Notes: a model not told the origin generated them from the sequence alone. A DNA stretch of 64,000 nt from Rhizobium phaseoli (GCF_010668805.1 NZ_WUFT01000005.1:281660-345659), one strand, 5' to 3'. Positions 1-9,351 are shown, counted from the first letter of the stretch. Translations and numbers: made by a program.

Positions 1-25
1 AGAACCCAGACAGAGAAGCAGGAAA

Positions 26-1157
26 ATGCGAGCCGAAATCGAAAACGTGGTCGATGAAACCAAGCAGGCTATCACCCTGCTGAGGAGGCATCTTTGACTG
101 GGATCAGGCGATAAGACGGCTGGACTGGTTGAACAACAAGGCAGAGGATCCGAACCTCTGGAACGACGCTTCCGAAGCCCAGAAGCTGATGCGCGAGCGC
201 CAGCAGCTGGATGACGGCATCAATGGCGTCAAGCAGCTGGAACAGCAGCTGAACGACAATATCGAGCTGATCGAGCTTGGCGAGGAAGAGGGCGACCAGA
301 GTGTCGTCAAGGAAGCCGAAGACACGCTGAAGGCTTTGAAGGCCGAGGCCGCCCGCCGCCAGGTGGAGGCCATGCTGTCCGGCGAAGCCGATAGCAACGA
401 CACCTATCTCGAAGTCCATTCCGGCGCCGGCGGCACCGAAAGCCAGGACTGGGCGAACATGCTGTTGCGCATGTACACCCGCTGGGCCGAACGCCAGCGT
501 TTCAAGGTCGAGCTTCTCGAAGTCCACGACGGCGAAGAGGCGGGCATCAAATCCGCGACCCTGCTCGTCAAGGGCCACAATGCCTATGGCTGGCTGAAGA
601 CGGAATCGGGCGTGCACCGGCTAGTGCGCATCTCGCCCTACGACAGCAATGCGCGTCGCCACACCTCCTTCTCGTCGATCTGGGTCTATCCCGTCGTCGA
701 CGACTCGATCCAGATCGAGATCAATGAAGGCGACTGCCGCATCGATACCTATCGTTCGTCGGGCGCTGGCGGCCAGCACGTCAACACCACGGACTCGGCC
801 GTGCGCATCACGCATATCCCGACCGGCATCGTCGTGCAGTGCCAGCAGGAGCGTTCGCAGCACAAGAACCGGGCCAAGGCCTGGGACATGCTGCGCGCCC
901 GCATGTACGAAGCGGAACTGAAAAAGCGCGAGGACGCCGCCAGCGCCGAAGCCGCCTCCAAGACGGATATCGGCTGGGGCCACCAGATCCGCTCCTACGT
1001 TCTGCAGCCCTACCAGCTGGTCAAGGATATGCGCACCGGCGTTGCCAGCAGCGCGCCGGACGACGTGCTCGACGGCGATCTGAACGAGTTCATGGAAGCG
1101 GCCCTGGCCCACCGCATCAGCGGCGCCGCTGACGCGGTCGTCGACGATGTGGATTGA
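26..1157 (+). CDS. prfB: Peptide chain release factor 2, with programmed +1 frameshift
   Basis: RF2 reads UGA and UAA stop codons and triggers peptide release. The first 23 codons (26-94) end at an in-frame TGA (95-97). Skipping T95 joins them to the long frame starting with GAC at 96, for 376 residues in all, close to E. coli RF2. The GGQ peptidyl-hydrolysis motif is at residues 248-250 (nt 768-776). The stop-recognition tripeptide, SPF in E. coli, reads Ser203-Pro204-Tyr205. The gene ends on TGA, the codon its product reads. The start is ATG 26, behind a purine-rich AGCAGGAAA. Reading only the downstream frame would lose the N-terminus. Confidence 0.96.
83..98 (+). promoter_or_regulatory. 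RF2 autoregulatory +1 recoding site
   Basis: AGGAGG (83-88), three bases, then CTT TGA C (92-98). The element and its spacing match the classic prfB shift site, where an internal Shine-Dalgarno-like sequence and slippery CTT move the ribosome +1 over the weakly terminated TGA C. When RF2 is scarce the shift wins and more RF2 is made. The mechanism is established for E. coli; here it is inferred from sequence identity of the site. Confidence 0.93.
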
Positions 1158-1197
1158 GCACCGCGCTCTATCGCTTTGAGCCGGTATATGCACGTGG

Positions 1198-1222
1198 AAA
1201 GCCCCGCTCCGGGGCTTTTTTC
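1198..1222 (+). terminator. Rho-independent terminator after prfB
   Basis: AAAGCCCC GCTC GGGGCTTTTTT forms a GC-rich stem with A and T tracts on either side. It lies between convergent prfB and the hydrolase gene on the minus strand, so it can act in both directions. Confidence 0.85.
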
Positions 1223-1226
1223 GTAC

Positions 1227-2246
1227 TCAGGCCCTGGCGCCGATGGCGGTATCTCGAAACAGTGCTGCCGATAGATCGGCAATCTCATCATGAATGGCCG
1301 CGCGCTCGATGCCCGGCGGATCGGTAAAGAGCTCTGCCGCAAAGGCGAGGCCGAGTGCGGTGCCCTCCGGCACGAAGACGTAATGCCCAAGGCCGCCAGC
1401 GAAGATCTTAAGAGCGCTGCGCGAGAGCCGCGCTTGCAGCCATGCCGAACATTCCTCTGCCGGCGCCGCCCTGTCGGCGTCGCCGACCAGGATCAGGGCG
1501 CGCGCATCGACAGCTTTCAGGCTTTCCGCGCTGAAACCGAGAACGGACCGACCCGGCGCGCACAGCAGTGCGGCCTTGATTCGGTCATCCCGGTAGGATT
1601 TCGACATGCGCGACCATGAATCTCGAAACACTTCGCTGGTGGAAAGCAAGGTCGGGATATGGTCGGCAAGGTCGGGAAATTCTCTCGGTCCGCGCGCGCC
1701 GTCCTGCGTCATCCTGGATGGTTCGAACTGCGAAAACTGGGCGACGGCGCCAAGAAGCAGCATCACACTATAGGCTCCGGCCGAAAATCCGGCCGCGAAG
1801 ACGCGGGTCGTATCGATATGGCCGGAGAGATCGCTGAGCCAGCCGTCGCGGTGATCGAGCATGTAGCTGAGATCAGGCGCCCGCTCCCAAAGACAGGCAA
1901 AGCCTTCGGCGCGATAGGGCTCATTGCCGGTATTGCCGTGGTGGTTGACGCCAAGCGCGGCATATCCTCGGGCGACCAGCCGTCGCGCCAGCCACTCCAG
2001 TCCAGCCGCGGATCCGCCGGTGCCATGCGACAACAGGACGAGGGGATAGGGCCGGGCATCCGGCCGGACGGGTGCGTCGCGGGCGACCTTCGCCTTCTGG
2101 AACCAACTTCTTTCCGTTGTGTCGCTCTCCCGCGCCTCATCGGCAGCGGGATACCACAGCGACCAGCTGATGGGTCTGGGGCCGTCTGCGTCCCAATTGG
2201 ACCTATTCTCATCGTAAAGCACGCCGTCGCGGAAGCCCAGTTTCAT
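1227..2246 (-). CDS. Alpha/beta hydrolase, dienelactone hydrolase or PAF-acetylhydrolase-like
   Basis: A probable cytoplasmic serine hydrolase of about 339 residues with unknown substrate. HGTGG near residues 74-78 fits an oxyanion loop, and GFSAG (153-157) is the nucleophile elbow with Ser155. A later LVGDAD and a GLGHY give the expected acid and histidine. ATG 2246 is chosen because it follows AGAGG and leaves a short gap to the upstream gene. An upstream in-frame start at 2324 would overlap the preceding gene by 44 bases. Likely cotranscribed with the two genes upstream (nadK and the secreted protein). Confidence 0.8.
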   Translation of the reverse strand: MKLGFRDGVLYDENRSNWDADGPRPISWSLWYPAADEARESDTTERSWFQKAKVARDAPVRPDARPYPLVLLSHGTGGSAAGLEWLARRLVARGYAALGVNHHGNTGNEPYRAEGFACLWERAPDLSYMLDHRDGWLSDLSGHIDTTRVFAAGFSAGAYSVMLLLGAVAQFSQFEPSRMTQDGARGPREFPDLADHIPTLLSTSEVFRDSWSRMSKSYRDDRIKAALLCAPGRSVLGFSAESLKAVDARALILVGDADRAAPAEECSAWLQARLSRSALKIFAGGLGHYVFVPEGTALGLAFAAELFTDPPGIERAAIHDEIADLSAALFRDTAIGARA

Positions 2247-2280
2247 CTGTCGGGTGCCTCTATGAACAGATCCCAGCTGT

Positions 2281-2790
2281 TCAATTCGTCGCCTTCTCCA
2301 CGGTGATGTCGCCGAATTCGTCAATCAGCACGGTCCAGCCATCCGGCTCCGCAGAGGGATCGGTCTTCAGATAGATCGTGGCGAACAGCCCAGGCTCCTT
2401 GATGATGCCGTTCGAATTCTCGGGGCGTATATCGGTAATATAAGGCTTCAGGTCGCTAATCTCCTGCAGCTCGACGGTAGAAGCGATCGCCGGGCCGGTC
2501 TCGGTCTGGGCAACCTGCTGAAGATAGACCTTCGAGGTCCTGTCCGCCTGCCGGACGGCAAAGAGCTTATAGTAGCCGTGGCGTTGCGTGGCCTTTCCCT
2601 CGGGGTTGGCAACGCTCTCGCCGCCTGTCGGCGCCCGCTCGACATCCGGTGCGTTGCCGTCATCCTGCCAATAGCCGGTGCTGGTCGCGAAAATCACCGA
2701 TGCCGGCAGGATGGCATCCTGCGCCGGCAAGGCTGCGGCCGACCATCCGATGAGGAAAACGGTGGTCATCAAAAGGCGTCGCATTGCCAT
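2281..2790 (-). CDS. Small secreted protein of unknown function
   Basis: About 169 residues beginning with a clear signal peptide (basic MAMRR, then a hydrophobic segment ending AALPA). The rest is hydrophilic, with no motif I recognise. Start ATG 2790 has AAGGA upstream, overlapping the stop of nadK, so translation is probably coupled to the NAD kinase gene. A more upstream ATG at 2817 would lie inside nadK and put residues before the signal peptide. The role is unknown. Confidence 0.7.
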   Translation of the reverse strand: MAMRRLLMTTVFLIGWSAAALPAQDAILPASVIFATSTGYWQDDGNAPDVERAPTGGESVANPEGKATQRHGYYKLFAVRQADRTSKVYLQQVAQTETGPAIASTVELQEISDLKPYITDIRPENSNGIIKEPGLFATIYLKTDPSAEPDGWTVLIDEFGDITVEKATN

Positions 2791-2794
2791 CGTC

Positions 2795-3568
2795 TCAATC
2801 CTTGAACTGCTCGGCAAGAATACGGTCGGACCAGGAGCGGTCGGGATCGGAAAGGATGCGCGCCGTCATATGCTCCGACTGGGCGATGCGGACATGCAGC
2901 ACCGATTTGACCTCCGTATTGTCGGCCACGGCGTTCACCGGCCGCTTGACCGGCTCGAGGACGTCGATATCGACGGTCACCTTGTTGGGAAGCAGTGCGC
3001 CCCTCCAGCGCCGTGGCCTGAAAGCGCTGACAGGCGTCATGGCGAGCAGTGGCGCCTCGAGCGGCAGGATCGGGCCATGGGCGGAAAGATTATAGGCTGT
3101 CGACCCGGCGGGGGTCGCCACCATCAGCCCGTCGCAGATCAGCTCCTCCAGGCGGACGCGCCCATCCACCGCGACCCGTAGATTGGCGGCCTGATAGGAT
3201 TGGCGGAACAGATAGACCTCGTTGATGGCGAGCGCCGTCGAATTGGTGCCGTCGGCGTTGGCCGTCGTCATCTGCAATGGCCGGAAGACGTTTTCGACGG
3301 CGACGCAGATGCGCTCCTGAAGTTGTTCGCTGCGATAGTCGTTCATCAGGAAACCGACCGAGCCGCGATTCATGCCGTAGACCAGCTTGCCGGAGTTCAT
3401 CGTGCCGTGCAGCGTCTGCAGCATGAAACCGTCGCCGCCGAGCGCGACGATAACGTCGGCATCGTCGGCCGGCACGTCACCATAGATGCGAATCAACTCC
3501 TCGCGCGCCGCAAGCGCCTCCGTCGTGGGTGAGGCAAGAAAGGAAAGAGTCTGAAATGAACGGCCCAT
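2795..3568 (-). CDS. nadK: NAD kinase
   Basis: Phosphorylates NAD to NADP with ATP or polyphosphate, in the cytosol. 257 residues, a usual length for the alphaproteobacterial enzyme. The family motifs are present: GGDG after VIVAL near residue 45, an INEVYLFR segment (NE/D motif), and the glycine-rich DGLMVATPAGSTAYNLSAHGP stretch that binds NAD. The start ATG has AAAGGG upstream. It is the first gene of a three-gene minus-strand run with the secreted protein and hydrolase. Confidence 0.95.
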   Translation of the reverse strand: MGRSFQTLSFLASPTTEALAAREELIRIYGDVPADDADVIVALGGDGFMLQTLHGTMNSGKLVYGMNRGSVGFLMNDYRSEQLQERICVAVENVFRPLQMTTANADGTNSTALAINEVYLFRQSYQAANLRVAVDGRVRLEELICDGLMVATPAGSTAYNLSAHGPILPLEAPLLAMTPVSAFRPRRWRGALLPNKVTVDIDVLEPVKRPVNAVADNTEVKSVLHVRIAQSEHMTARILSDPDRSWSDRILAEQFKD

Positions 3569-3725
3569 GCAATGCCCTTTGTGATGCTGTCCTAGCTAAA
3601 GGATAAAGGGCTGGTGCGACAAGGACGTTTTCTATCGCGAAGCGTTTTGAGCGGCAGTCCACATGTCCGTACAGACGCGAATTTTACTTTACAGAATCAT
3701 AGAATCTGCTAGTTGGGCACCCATT

Positions 3726-3801
<76 letters not shown>

Positions 3802-4097
3802 GCCTACGCTCTTCAAGCTTCGGCTCGGCGAGCCGAAGAAAGCAGATAAGCGGAGGCTGTCGCGCCGTAGTTTCGTAGGAACGAAGGCGGACTGGTTCAG
3901 AATGCTCCGGCACCATCCGCGCGATACCGCCTGCTAACTCATAGTCTAGGTTCGATGCTGCTTCGCTCAATCTCGCACCAGCAGATTTTTCCCGGTATCA
4001 CCTATCCCTTGATGAACCTTGCCTGAAGGGCTGCTTCAGCGTCAATTCAGCCGCGCCAGCTTATCTTCGCCTCATCATCAATGAGGAAGAAGCAGCC
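3802..4097. other. Intergenic stretch after tRNA-Thr
   Basis: No gene I can support. A 9-bp hairpin, CTTCGGCTC/GAGCCGAAG with a 3-base loop (3818-3838), lies just behind the tRNA but lacks a T-run, so it may be a processing or repeat-derived element rather than an intrinsic terminator. A reading frame antisense to the tRNA spells the well-known spurious PPPGFEPGTP peptide. Confidence 0.5.
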
Positions 4098-4448
4098 ATG
4101 AAGCTCGCACATCTCTTTTTCGCCGCAACCATGTCTGTCGGTGCTGCTTTGGCATCCGTCGCACCGGCCGCTGCCATGCCCGTCGACCGACCAGCCGTGT
4201 CGGTCCAGGGCGATATCGTTCAAATTCGTGATGGCTGGCGACATGATCGCAACCGTGACGAAAGTGACGACCGCGGTTGGCGGGATCAGCGTGACGACCG
4301 TGGCTGGCGCGATCAGCGCGATTGGCGCCGGTCCGACTGGCGCGGTGATGACTGGCGCTGGCGCCGGTGGCGTGCCGAGCGTTGGCAGGAGCGCCGCGAG
4401 TGGCGCCATCGTGATCGTGATATGCCGTTCTGGCTCTACCGCGGCTGA
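4098..4448 (+). CDS. Secreted Arg/Asp/Trp-rich repeat protein
   Basis: 116 residues. A signal peptide occupies residues 1-26 (hydrophobic core, ending APAAA). After a short linker the mature part is extremely rich in Arg, Trp and Asp, with DDRGWRDQR repeated back to back at about 57-74, then RW/DW-rich sequence. GAGGAAG lies upstream of the ATG. The composition suggests an extended, charged periplasmic or envelope protein. Similar low-complexity proteins occur in rhizobia, without assigned function as far as I know. A strong hairpin terminator follows. Confidence 0.75.
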   Translation: MKLAHLFFAATMSVGAALASVAPAAAMPVDRPAVSVQGDIVQIRDGWRHDRNRDESDDRGWRDQRDDRGWRDQRDWRRSDWRGDDWRWRRWRAERWQERREWRHRDRDMPFWLYRG

Positions 4449-4503
4449 CGCCAGCGCATCGTGTTACAGCGGCCTTTGCGCGCCCGAAATGATGCGCGAC
4501 GCT

Positions 4504-4533
4504 AAAATGGCCCGGATCATTCGGGCCATTTTT
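4504..4533. terminator. Bidirectional terminator
   Basis: AAAATGGCCCG, short loop, CGGGCCATTTTT. The A-tract and T-tract make it functional on both strands. It lies between the Arg/Trp-rich protein gene (+) and the 43-residue gene (-), whose TGA stop abuts it. Confidence 0.88.
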
Positions 4534-4664
4534 CAATGCGTGACGGGCTCGTTGACGCTTGCCTCGAGCTTGTTGCCGGTCTGGCCGGCGCCGGAGGGCG
4601 ACAGGATTGCGATGCTGAGCACGGAGGCGACCATGAAGGCGACGACGGCAATCATTATGCGCAT
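4533..4664 (-). CDS. 43-residue single-membrane-segment protein
   Basis: Starts at MRIMIAVVAF; residues 3-21 form one hydrophobic helix followed by a short polar tail ending VTH. The ATG has GAGGA about 11 bases upstream, and its stop touches a bidirectional terminator, which supports a real 3' end. It lies downstream of another tiny membrane protein on the same strand. No family is recognised; the function is unknown. Confidence 0.55.
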   Translation of the reverse strand: MRIMIAVVAFMVASVLSIAILSPSGAGQTGNKLEASVNEPVTH

Positions 4665-4725
4665 AGGCGTTCAATCCTCGTTCAGTGGGGATTAACGCGC
4701 CATTGTCGTCCGCGTTCCTATCGGC

Positions 4726-4884
4726 CTATTGCACCGTCCCCGGCGTCGCCGGGCCGGGCGCCGTCGGCGATAGGGGGTCGGGCTGGTGGATCGGGTGCGA
4801 TGTATCCACCCACATGATGCTGAGGATAATCACGACGAAGACCGCGATGAAGAGGATACCGAAAATCAGCGGTCGAATGGCCAT
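4726..4884 (-). CDS. 52-residue single-membrane-segment protein
   Basis: Begins MAIRPLIFGILF with a strong hydrophobic helix over residues 5-24, then WVDTSHP and a Pro/Thr-rich tail. AAGGA lies upstream. It is followed 61 bases later by the 43-residue membrane peptide in the same orientation, so the two probably form one transcript. The function is not recognised. Confidence 0.55.
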   Translation of the reverse strand: MAIRPLIFGILFIAVFVVIILSIMWVDTSHPIHQPDPLSPTAPGPATPGTVQ

Positions 4885-5091
4885 GATGGGGATCGTTCCT
4901 TCTTGATTATGACTGGTCGTTACGATCGGTCATCGGCCGATCATAGTGGTCCAGGAGGTCTTTCCAAGGCAAAATTGAATTTCTCCGGCATCGGTCGAGC
5001 CTTGCGCGGGTATCGCCGGCATCCGGGTTTCCATCTGTCGCACCGGGTTAAACTGTGTCAGGGATGCCTGAAACAGTTGGGGACGGGCATC

Positions 5092-5832
5092 ATGAAGCGG
5101 ATGGTTACAGCATCGGTTATTGTCGCGGCACTCTTCTCATGGGCCGGAGCGTCCGAAAATGCAGGTCCTTTCGACAAACCGATAAAACGGGATGTCGTCG
5201 CGCTGCCGAAGGATGAACTCAATCCCGATGCGAAACCAAAGATCACCTGCAGCCGCTACCCCGCCTTCATGGTCAAGGAGGTCGATCTTGGTGAGGTCGG
5301 AGCCGAAAGGCTGGCGTTGCTTGCCTCCGATGCCCCTTGTGAGCGCGCCAGCGAGCGCGAGCGGATGATCGAGGATGATACCGCCGGCTACTTCATGGGC
5401 GTTCGCGGCGGTTTCGTGTTTTTCCGTGCGGCCGATGGGTGGAACGGCGGGTTGCCCTTCGTCGTCTATGATGCGGCGACGGGTGAGCGGCTGCTCGACG
5501 ATTCTCTCGAGGGCGACGATTTTTCTGCGATAAGGAGTGGGAAGGGGGAACTGACCCTCGATTTCCGTCGCGTCTACACGGCCGCCTGTTCGCTCTATCT
5601 GGGGGGCACTGCCTGCGCCAAGGTGATCGCCGCCGACACGGGCCTGTCGCCGCAGCAACTGCCGGATTGCACCGCTGCCTATAAAGCGGAAATCAAACGC
5701 AGCCCCGACCATGCAGGCGAAATCGAGAAACTGCCGAGCGTAATCGTCTATCCCGTCGAACTGGCCTATGCTGCGGGCGATGCGGCCCGCAGGCCGATGG
5801 ATGGACCGGCCGCCTGCCGGATACCGAGCTGA
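5092..5832 (+). CDS. Secreted hypothetical protein
   Basis: 246 residues with a signal peptide (MKRMVTASVIVAALFSWAGA). The mature part has several cysteines in pairs suitable for disulfides and no domain I can name. The start was placed at the ATG that begins the signal peptide; the frame is open further upstream, but that part has no coding character. The C-terminus (PAACRIPS) is like the Cys-containing end of many rhizobial periplasmic proteins. Function unknown. Confidence 0.72.
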   Translation: MKRMVTASVIVAALFSWAGASENAGPFDKPIKRDVVALPKDELNPDAKPKITCSRYPAFMVKEVDLGEVGAERLALLASDAPCERASERERMIEDDTAGYFMGVRGGFVFFRAADGWNGGLPFVVYDAATGERLLDDSLEGDDFSAIRSGKGELTLDFRRVYTAACSLYLGGTACAKVIAADTGLSPQQLPDCTAAYKAEIKRSPDHAGEIEKLPSVIVYPVELAYAAGDAARRPMDGPAACRIPS

Positions 5833-5873
5833 CCCAGGCGAGCGGGTTGACGGGATACACCGTCACTTTCGAA

Positions 5874-6176
5874 TCACTGGCGCACGAGCGATAGCGGCTT
5901 GCCGCCTTCGTCCTTCGATTTGTCGAAATTCCAGGCATAGGATTCGGCAAGCGCCGGCAGCAGTTTGCCGCAGGAATCCTGGCCGGACAGCGAATAACCG
6001 CCGATGGCTGTGCCGGTTTCCAGCGTCATCCGGCATCCCTCTTTGCCATCTTCCGGGGCAATGAGGGAAGTTCCGGCCTGTGCTTTGAGAATATCGGGAT
6101 CGATATCCTGGCCGTATGCGAGACCGCAGACAAAAAGAGCAGCTGCCGCAGCCGCAAGCCGGGGGGAACGGATCAT
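5874..6176 (-). CDS. Secreted AprI/Inh-like protease inhibitor, short form
   Basis: 100 residues with a signal peptide ending GLAYG. The mature part resembles the Inh family of periplasmic inhibitors of serralysin-type metalloproteases: a cysteine followed by a LTLE-like strand, GGYSLSG, a second cysteine (C48 and C69, disulfide spacing as in the family), LPALAES, AW. The region after AWNFD is shorter than usual and goes almost straight to a final GGKPLSLVRQ strand, so the domain may be internally shortened. Family assignment is by pattern only. Confidence 0.6.
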   Translation of the reverse strand: MIRSPRLAAAAAALFVCGLAYGQDIDPDILKAQAGTSLIAPEDGKEGCRMTLETGTAIGGYSLSGQDSCGKLLPALAESYAWNFDKSKDEGGKPLSLVRQ

Positions 6177-6214
6177 GCCAATTCCCCTTCGCCGCGGCCC
6201 GGCTACGGACCAGC

Positions 6215-7105
6215 CTATGCCTTCAGGTAAAGGCGCGCCGCATAAAGCGCGATTGCCGCCGCATTCGAGACGTTCAGCGATTTGATCGCACCGGGCATGT
6301 CGAGGCGGGCAAGCGTGTTGACGGTTTCCCGCGTCTTCTGCCGCAGCCCCTTGCCCTCGGAGCCCAGCACCAGCGCTACCTTCCCGCCCGAGAACGTGCC
6401 TTCGAGCGGCGCCGGCCCTTCCGAATCGAGGCCGATGGTGGAGAAACCGAGCTTGTGCAATTCACCGAGTGCATCGGCGAGATTGGTTACCTGTATATAA
6501 GGTATCAGCTCCAGCGCGCCGGAGGCTGATTTGGCGAGTACGCCGGATTCAGTCGGGCTATGTCTCTGGGTGGTGATAACGGCGCCGGCATTGAAGGCGA
6601 CGGCGGAGCGCATGATCGCGCCGACATTGTGCGGATCGGTGACCTGGTCGAGGACGAGCAGGAGAGGGCTGTCTTTCAGCGCTTCGAGCCGGCGGACCGG
6701 TAGCGGCCGTGTTTCCAGCATGACGCCCTGATGAATCGCCTCCGGGCCAAGCACCTTGTCGATCTCCTGCGGCGAGACCATCTCGAAGGGAATGCCGAGT
6801 GTTTCGACGTCGACTTCGAGCCGGGCCAGCGCGTTCTGGGTCACGAACAGCTTGATCTTCTTGCGCTCGGGATTGTCGAGGGCGGCGCGCACCGTATGCA
6901 GGCCGTAGAGATGCACCTGGTCGGGCGCCAGCGCCGGCGGCTTCCAGTCCTCTCCGCCGCGCTTGCGCTTCTGTGGCTGAGGTGTCGGAATCTCCCCGCG
7001 TTCGCGCTTGGCGTCACGGTGGGCGCGCCGCAGCGTGGCGTAATGCGTATCCTTGGCCGATGGGTCTGTCGCGGCGGTGCCGCCGGATTTTTTATCTTTG
7101 CTCAT
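6215..7105 (-). CDS. rlmB: 23S rRNA (guanosine-2'-O)-methyltransferase RlmB-like, SpoU/TrmH family
   Basis: Transfers methyl from SAM to the ribose of G2251 in 23S rRNA if it is RlmB. 296 residues: a basic disordered N-terminal tail (to about 60), a substrate-binding domain starting LYGLHTVRAAL, then the SPOUT fold with the three knot motifs DPHNVGAIMRSA, LGSEGKGLR and LNVSNAAAIALY. The family is certain; the exact rRNA target is inferred from similarity. The gene stands alone, upstream of and divergent from the tRNA-Tyr-Gly-tuf unit. Confidence 0.9.
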   Translation of the reverse strand: MSKDKKSGGTAATDPSAKDTHYATLRRAHRDAKRERGEIPTPQPQKRKRGGEDWKPPALAPDQVHLYGLHTVRAALDNPERKKIKLFVTQNALARLEVDVETLGIPFEMVSPQEIDKVLGPEAIHQGVMLETRPLPVRRLEALKDSPLLLVLDQVTDPHNVGAIMRSAVAFNAGAVITTQRHSPTESGVLAKSASGALELIPYIQVTNLADALGELHKLGFSTIGLDSEGPAPLEGTFSGGKVALVLGSEGKGLRQKTRETVNTLARLDMPGAIKSLNVSNAAAIALYAARLYLKA

Positions 7106-7308
7106 GCGGCTTTATAGCCATGGCGCTGGCTGCCGCATAGGCTTTCTTTCATATGCCGGCTTTCGGCATGGAATGAAATTTTTCGTGTTTTTTCCGTTGT
7201 CATCGTGTTGACAGACGGAAATGCTCCGGTCATATACGCGGCGCAGACGACGGGCCGCAACGCTTCGAAGTCTGACAAACTTGGTCTTCAAGATCCGGAC
7301 GAATAACT

Positions 7309-7393
7309 GGAGAGATGCCCGAGTGGTTAAAGGGGACGGACTGTAAATCCGTTGGCTCAGCCTACGTTGGTTCAAATCCAACTCTCTCCACCA
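7309..7393 (+). tRNA. tRNA-Tyr (anticodon GTA)
   Basis: 85-base class II tRNA with a long variable arm. Acceptor GGAGAGA/TCTCTCC, anticodon stem ACGGA/TCCGT holding GTA, T loop TTCAAAT, encoded CCA. It lies 24 bases before tRNA-Gly. Confidence 0.96.
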
Positions 7394-7417
7394 TTCGTCA
7401 TCGGATCGGACCACCCC

Positions 7418-7491
7418 GCGGGTATAGCTCAATGGTAGAGCAGCAGCCTTCCAAGCTGAATACGCGGGTTCGATTCCCGCTACCCGCTCCA
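7418..7491 (+). tRNA. tRNA-Gly (anticodon TCC)
   Basis: 74 bases: acceptor GCGGGTA/TACCCGC, D stem GCTC/GAGC, anticodon loop CTTCCAA, T arm CGGGTTCGATTCCCG, encoded CCA. It lies between tRNA-Tyr and tuf, as in the ancestral tyrU-glyT-thrT-tufB order of enterobacteria. Confidence 0.96.
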
Positions 7492-7838
7492 GTTTTATCA
7501 AGCCCAATTCCCTGTGATCGACGTCGCCGCGATAATTCGGCAGGCAGGTCTTTCAGAAGACGCCGGCGATTGCGGTCTTCGACGGGCAGACGAGGGCGCT
7601 CGACGCCGGGTAGGGCGGCGTAACTACGGCAGTCGGCGCGATTTTCTCCAAGGATTTCAGTGATTTTCCGTAGTGCCATGGCGAATCGCCTTGCAGGCGG
7701 CGAATTATCCCCCATATGCGCTGTCACACCAAGAATGGCGCCTGCAATTAAGTCTTGCGCAATCTCGCCGAAAGCCTTAAACGGCGGCACTAAACCGGTT
7801 CGCCGGGGCCCACCATCTCGTTCACAGGAAGCATTCAA
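7492..7838 (+). promoter_or_regulatory. Upstream region of first tuf copy
   Basis: 347 bases without a gene I accept. A minus-strand frame runs through but has non-rhizobial codons (CTA, TTA, AGT) and enters the tRNA. The stretch presumably holds the tuf promoter or leader unless tuf is read through from the tRNAs. A purine-rich CAGGAAG (7825-7831) is the tuf ribosome-binding site. I see no convincing -35/-10 pair. Confidence 0.4.
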
Positions 7839-9014
<1,176 letters not shown>

Positions 9015-9038
9015 TCTTGGGATTACCCGAAATTCAGG

Positions 9039-9068
9039 AAAAACCCCGCTGGAAACGGCGGGGTTTTT
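9039..9068 (+). terminator. Rho-independent terminator after tuf copy 1
   Basis: AAAAACCCCGC, loop, GCGGGGTTTTT, 24 bases after the tuf stop. Stem with 3' T-run. Confidence 0.9.
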
Positions 9069-9216
9069 CGTTTTGATGCCACTCAAGGGATTAACACGTG
9101 TTGTAAAAATATCGTTAAGTTTGTCCGTCACAGTATTTTGTTCATCTCACATTCAGAAACCAGTTGTGATTGGTTCATTTTAGTCCAGACTCCTTCTTGC
9201 AAAGAGGAGAGCCCGG

Positions 9217-9351
9217 ATGATTCCAAAGGCCACGTTCGTTGCGACGATATTCGCGATGTATGTTTTCACGATGTTTTTTATCGCTGCCATTCCGCAGGAG
9301 GTTGTTCAGGCAGCCGGAGTGCAGATCGGCGATGTGAGCGTCGTTAAGTAA
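9217..9351 (+). CDS. 44-residue membrane protein
   Basis: Begins MIPKATFVAT and has one hydrophobic helix (about 6-25, rich in Phe, Ile and Ala) followed by a short soluble tail ending VSVVK. A strong AGAGGAGA lies 7 bases before the ATG. No family recognised. It stands alone between the tuf terminator and the epimerase gene, so it is judged on Shine-Dalgarno quality and membrane-like composition only. Confidence 0.5.
   Translation: MIPKATFVATIFAMYVFTMFFIAAIPQEVVQAAGVQIGDVSVVK

Noticed and set aside
5760..5896. A possible frameshift at the C-terminus of the secreted protein at 5092-5832, since another frame continues to 5896
   Set aside because: The present ending (PAACRIPS) resembles normal Cys-containing ends of such proteins, and the alternative frame would overlap the convergent inhibitor-like gene.
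7112..7507. Minus-strand frame with GIEPAYSAWKAAALPLSYTRG-like text
   Set aside because: Antisense of tRNA-Tyr and tRNA-Gly, a recurring false protein.
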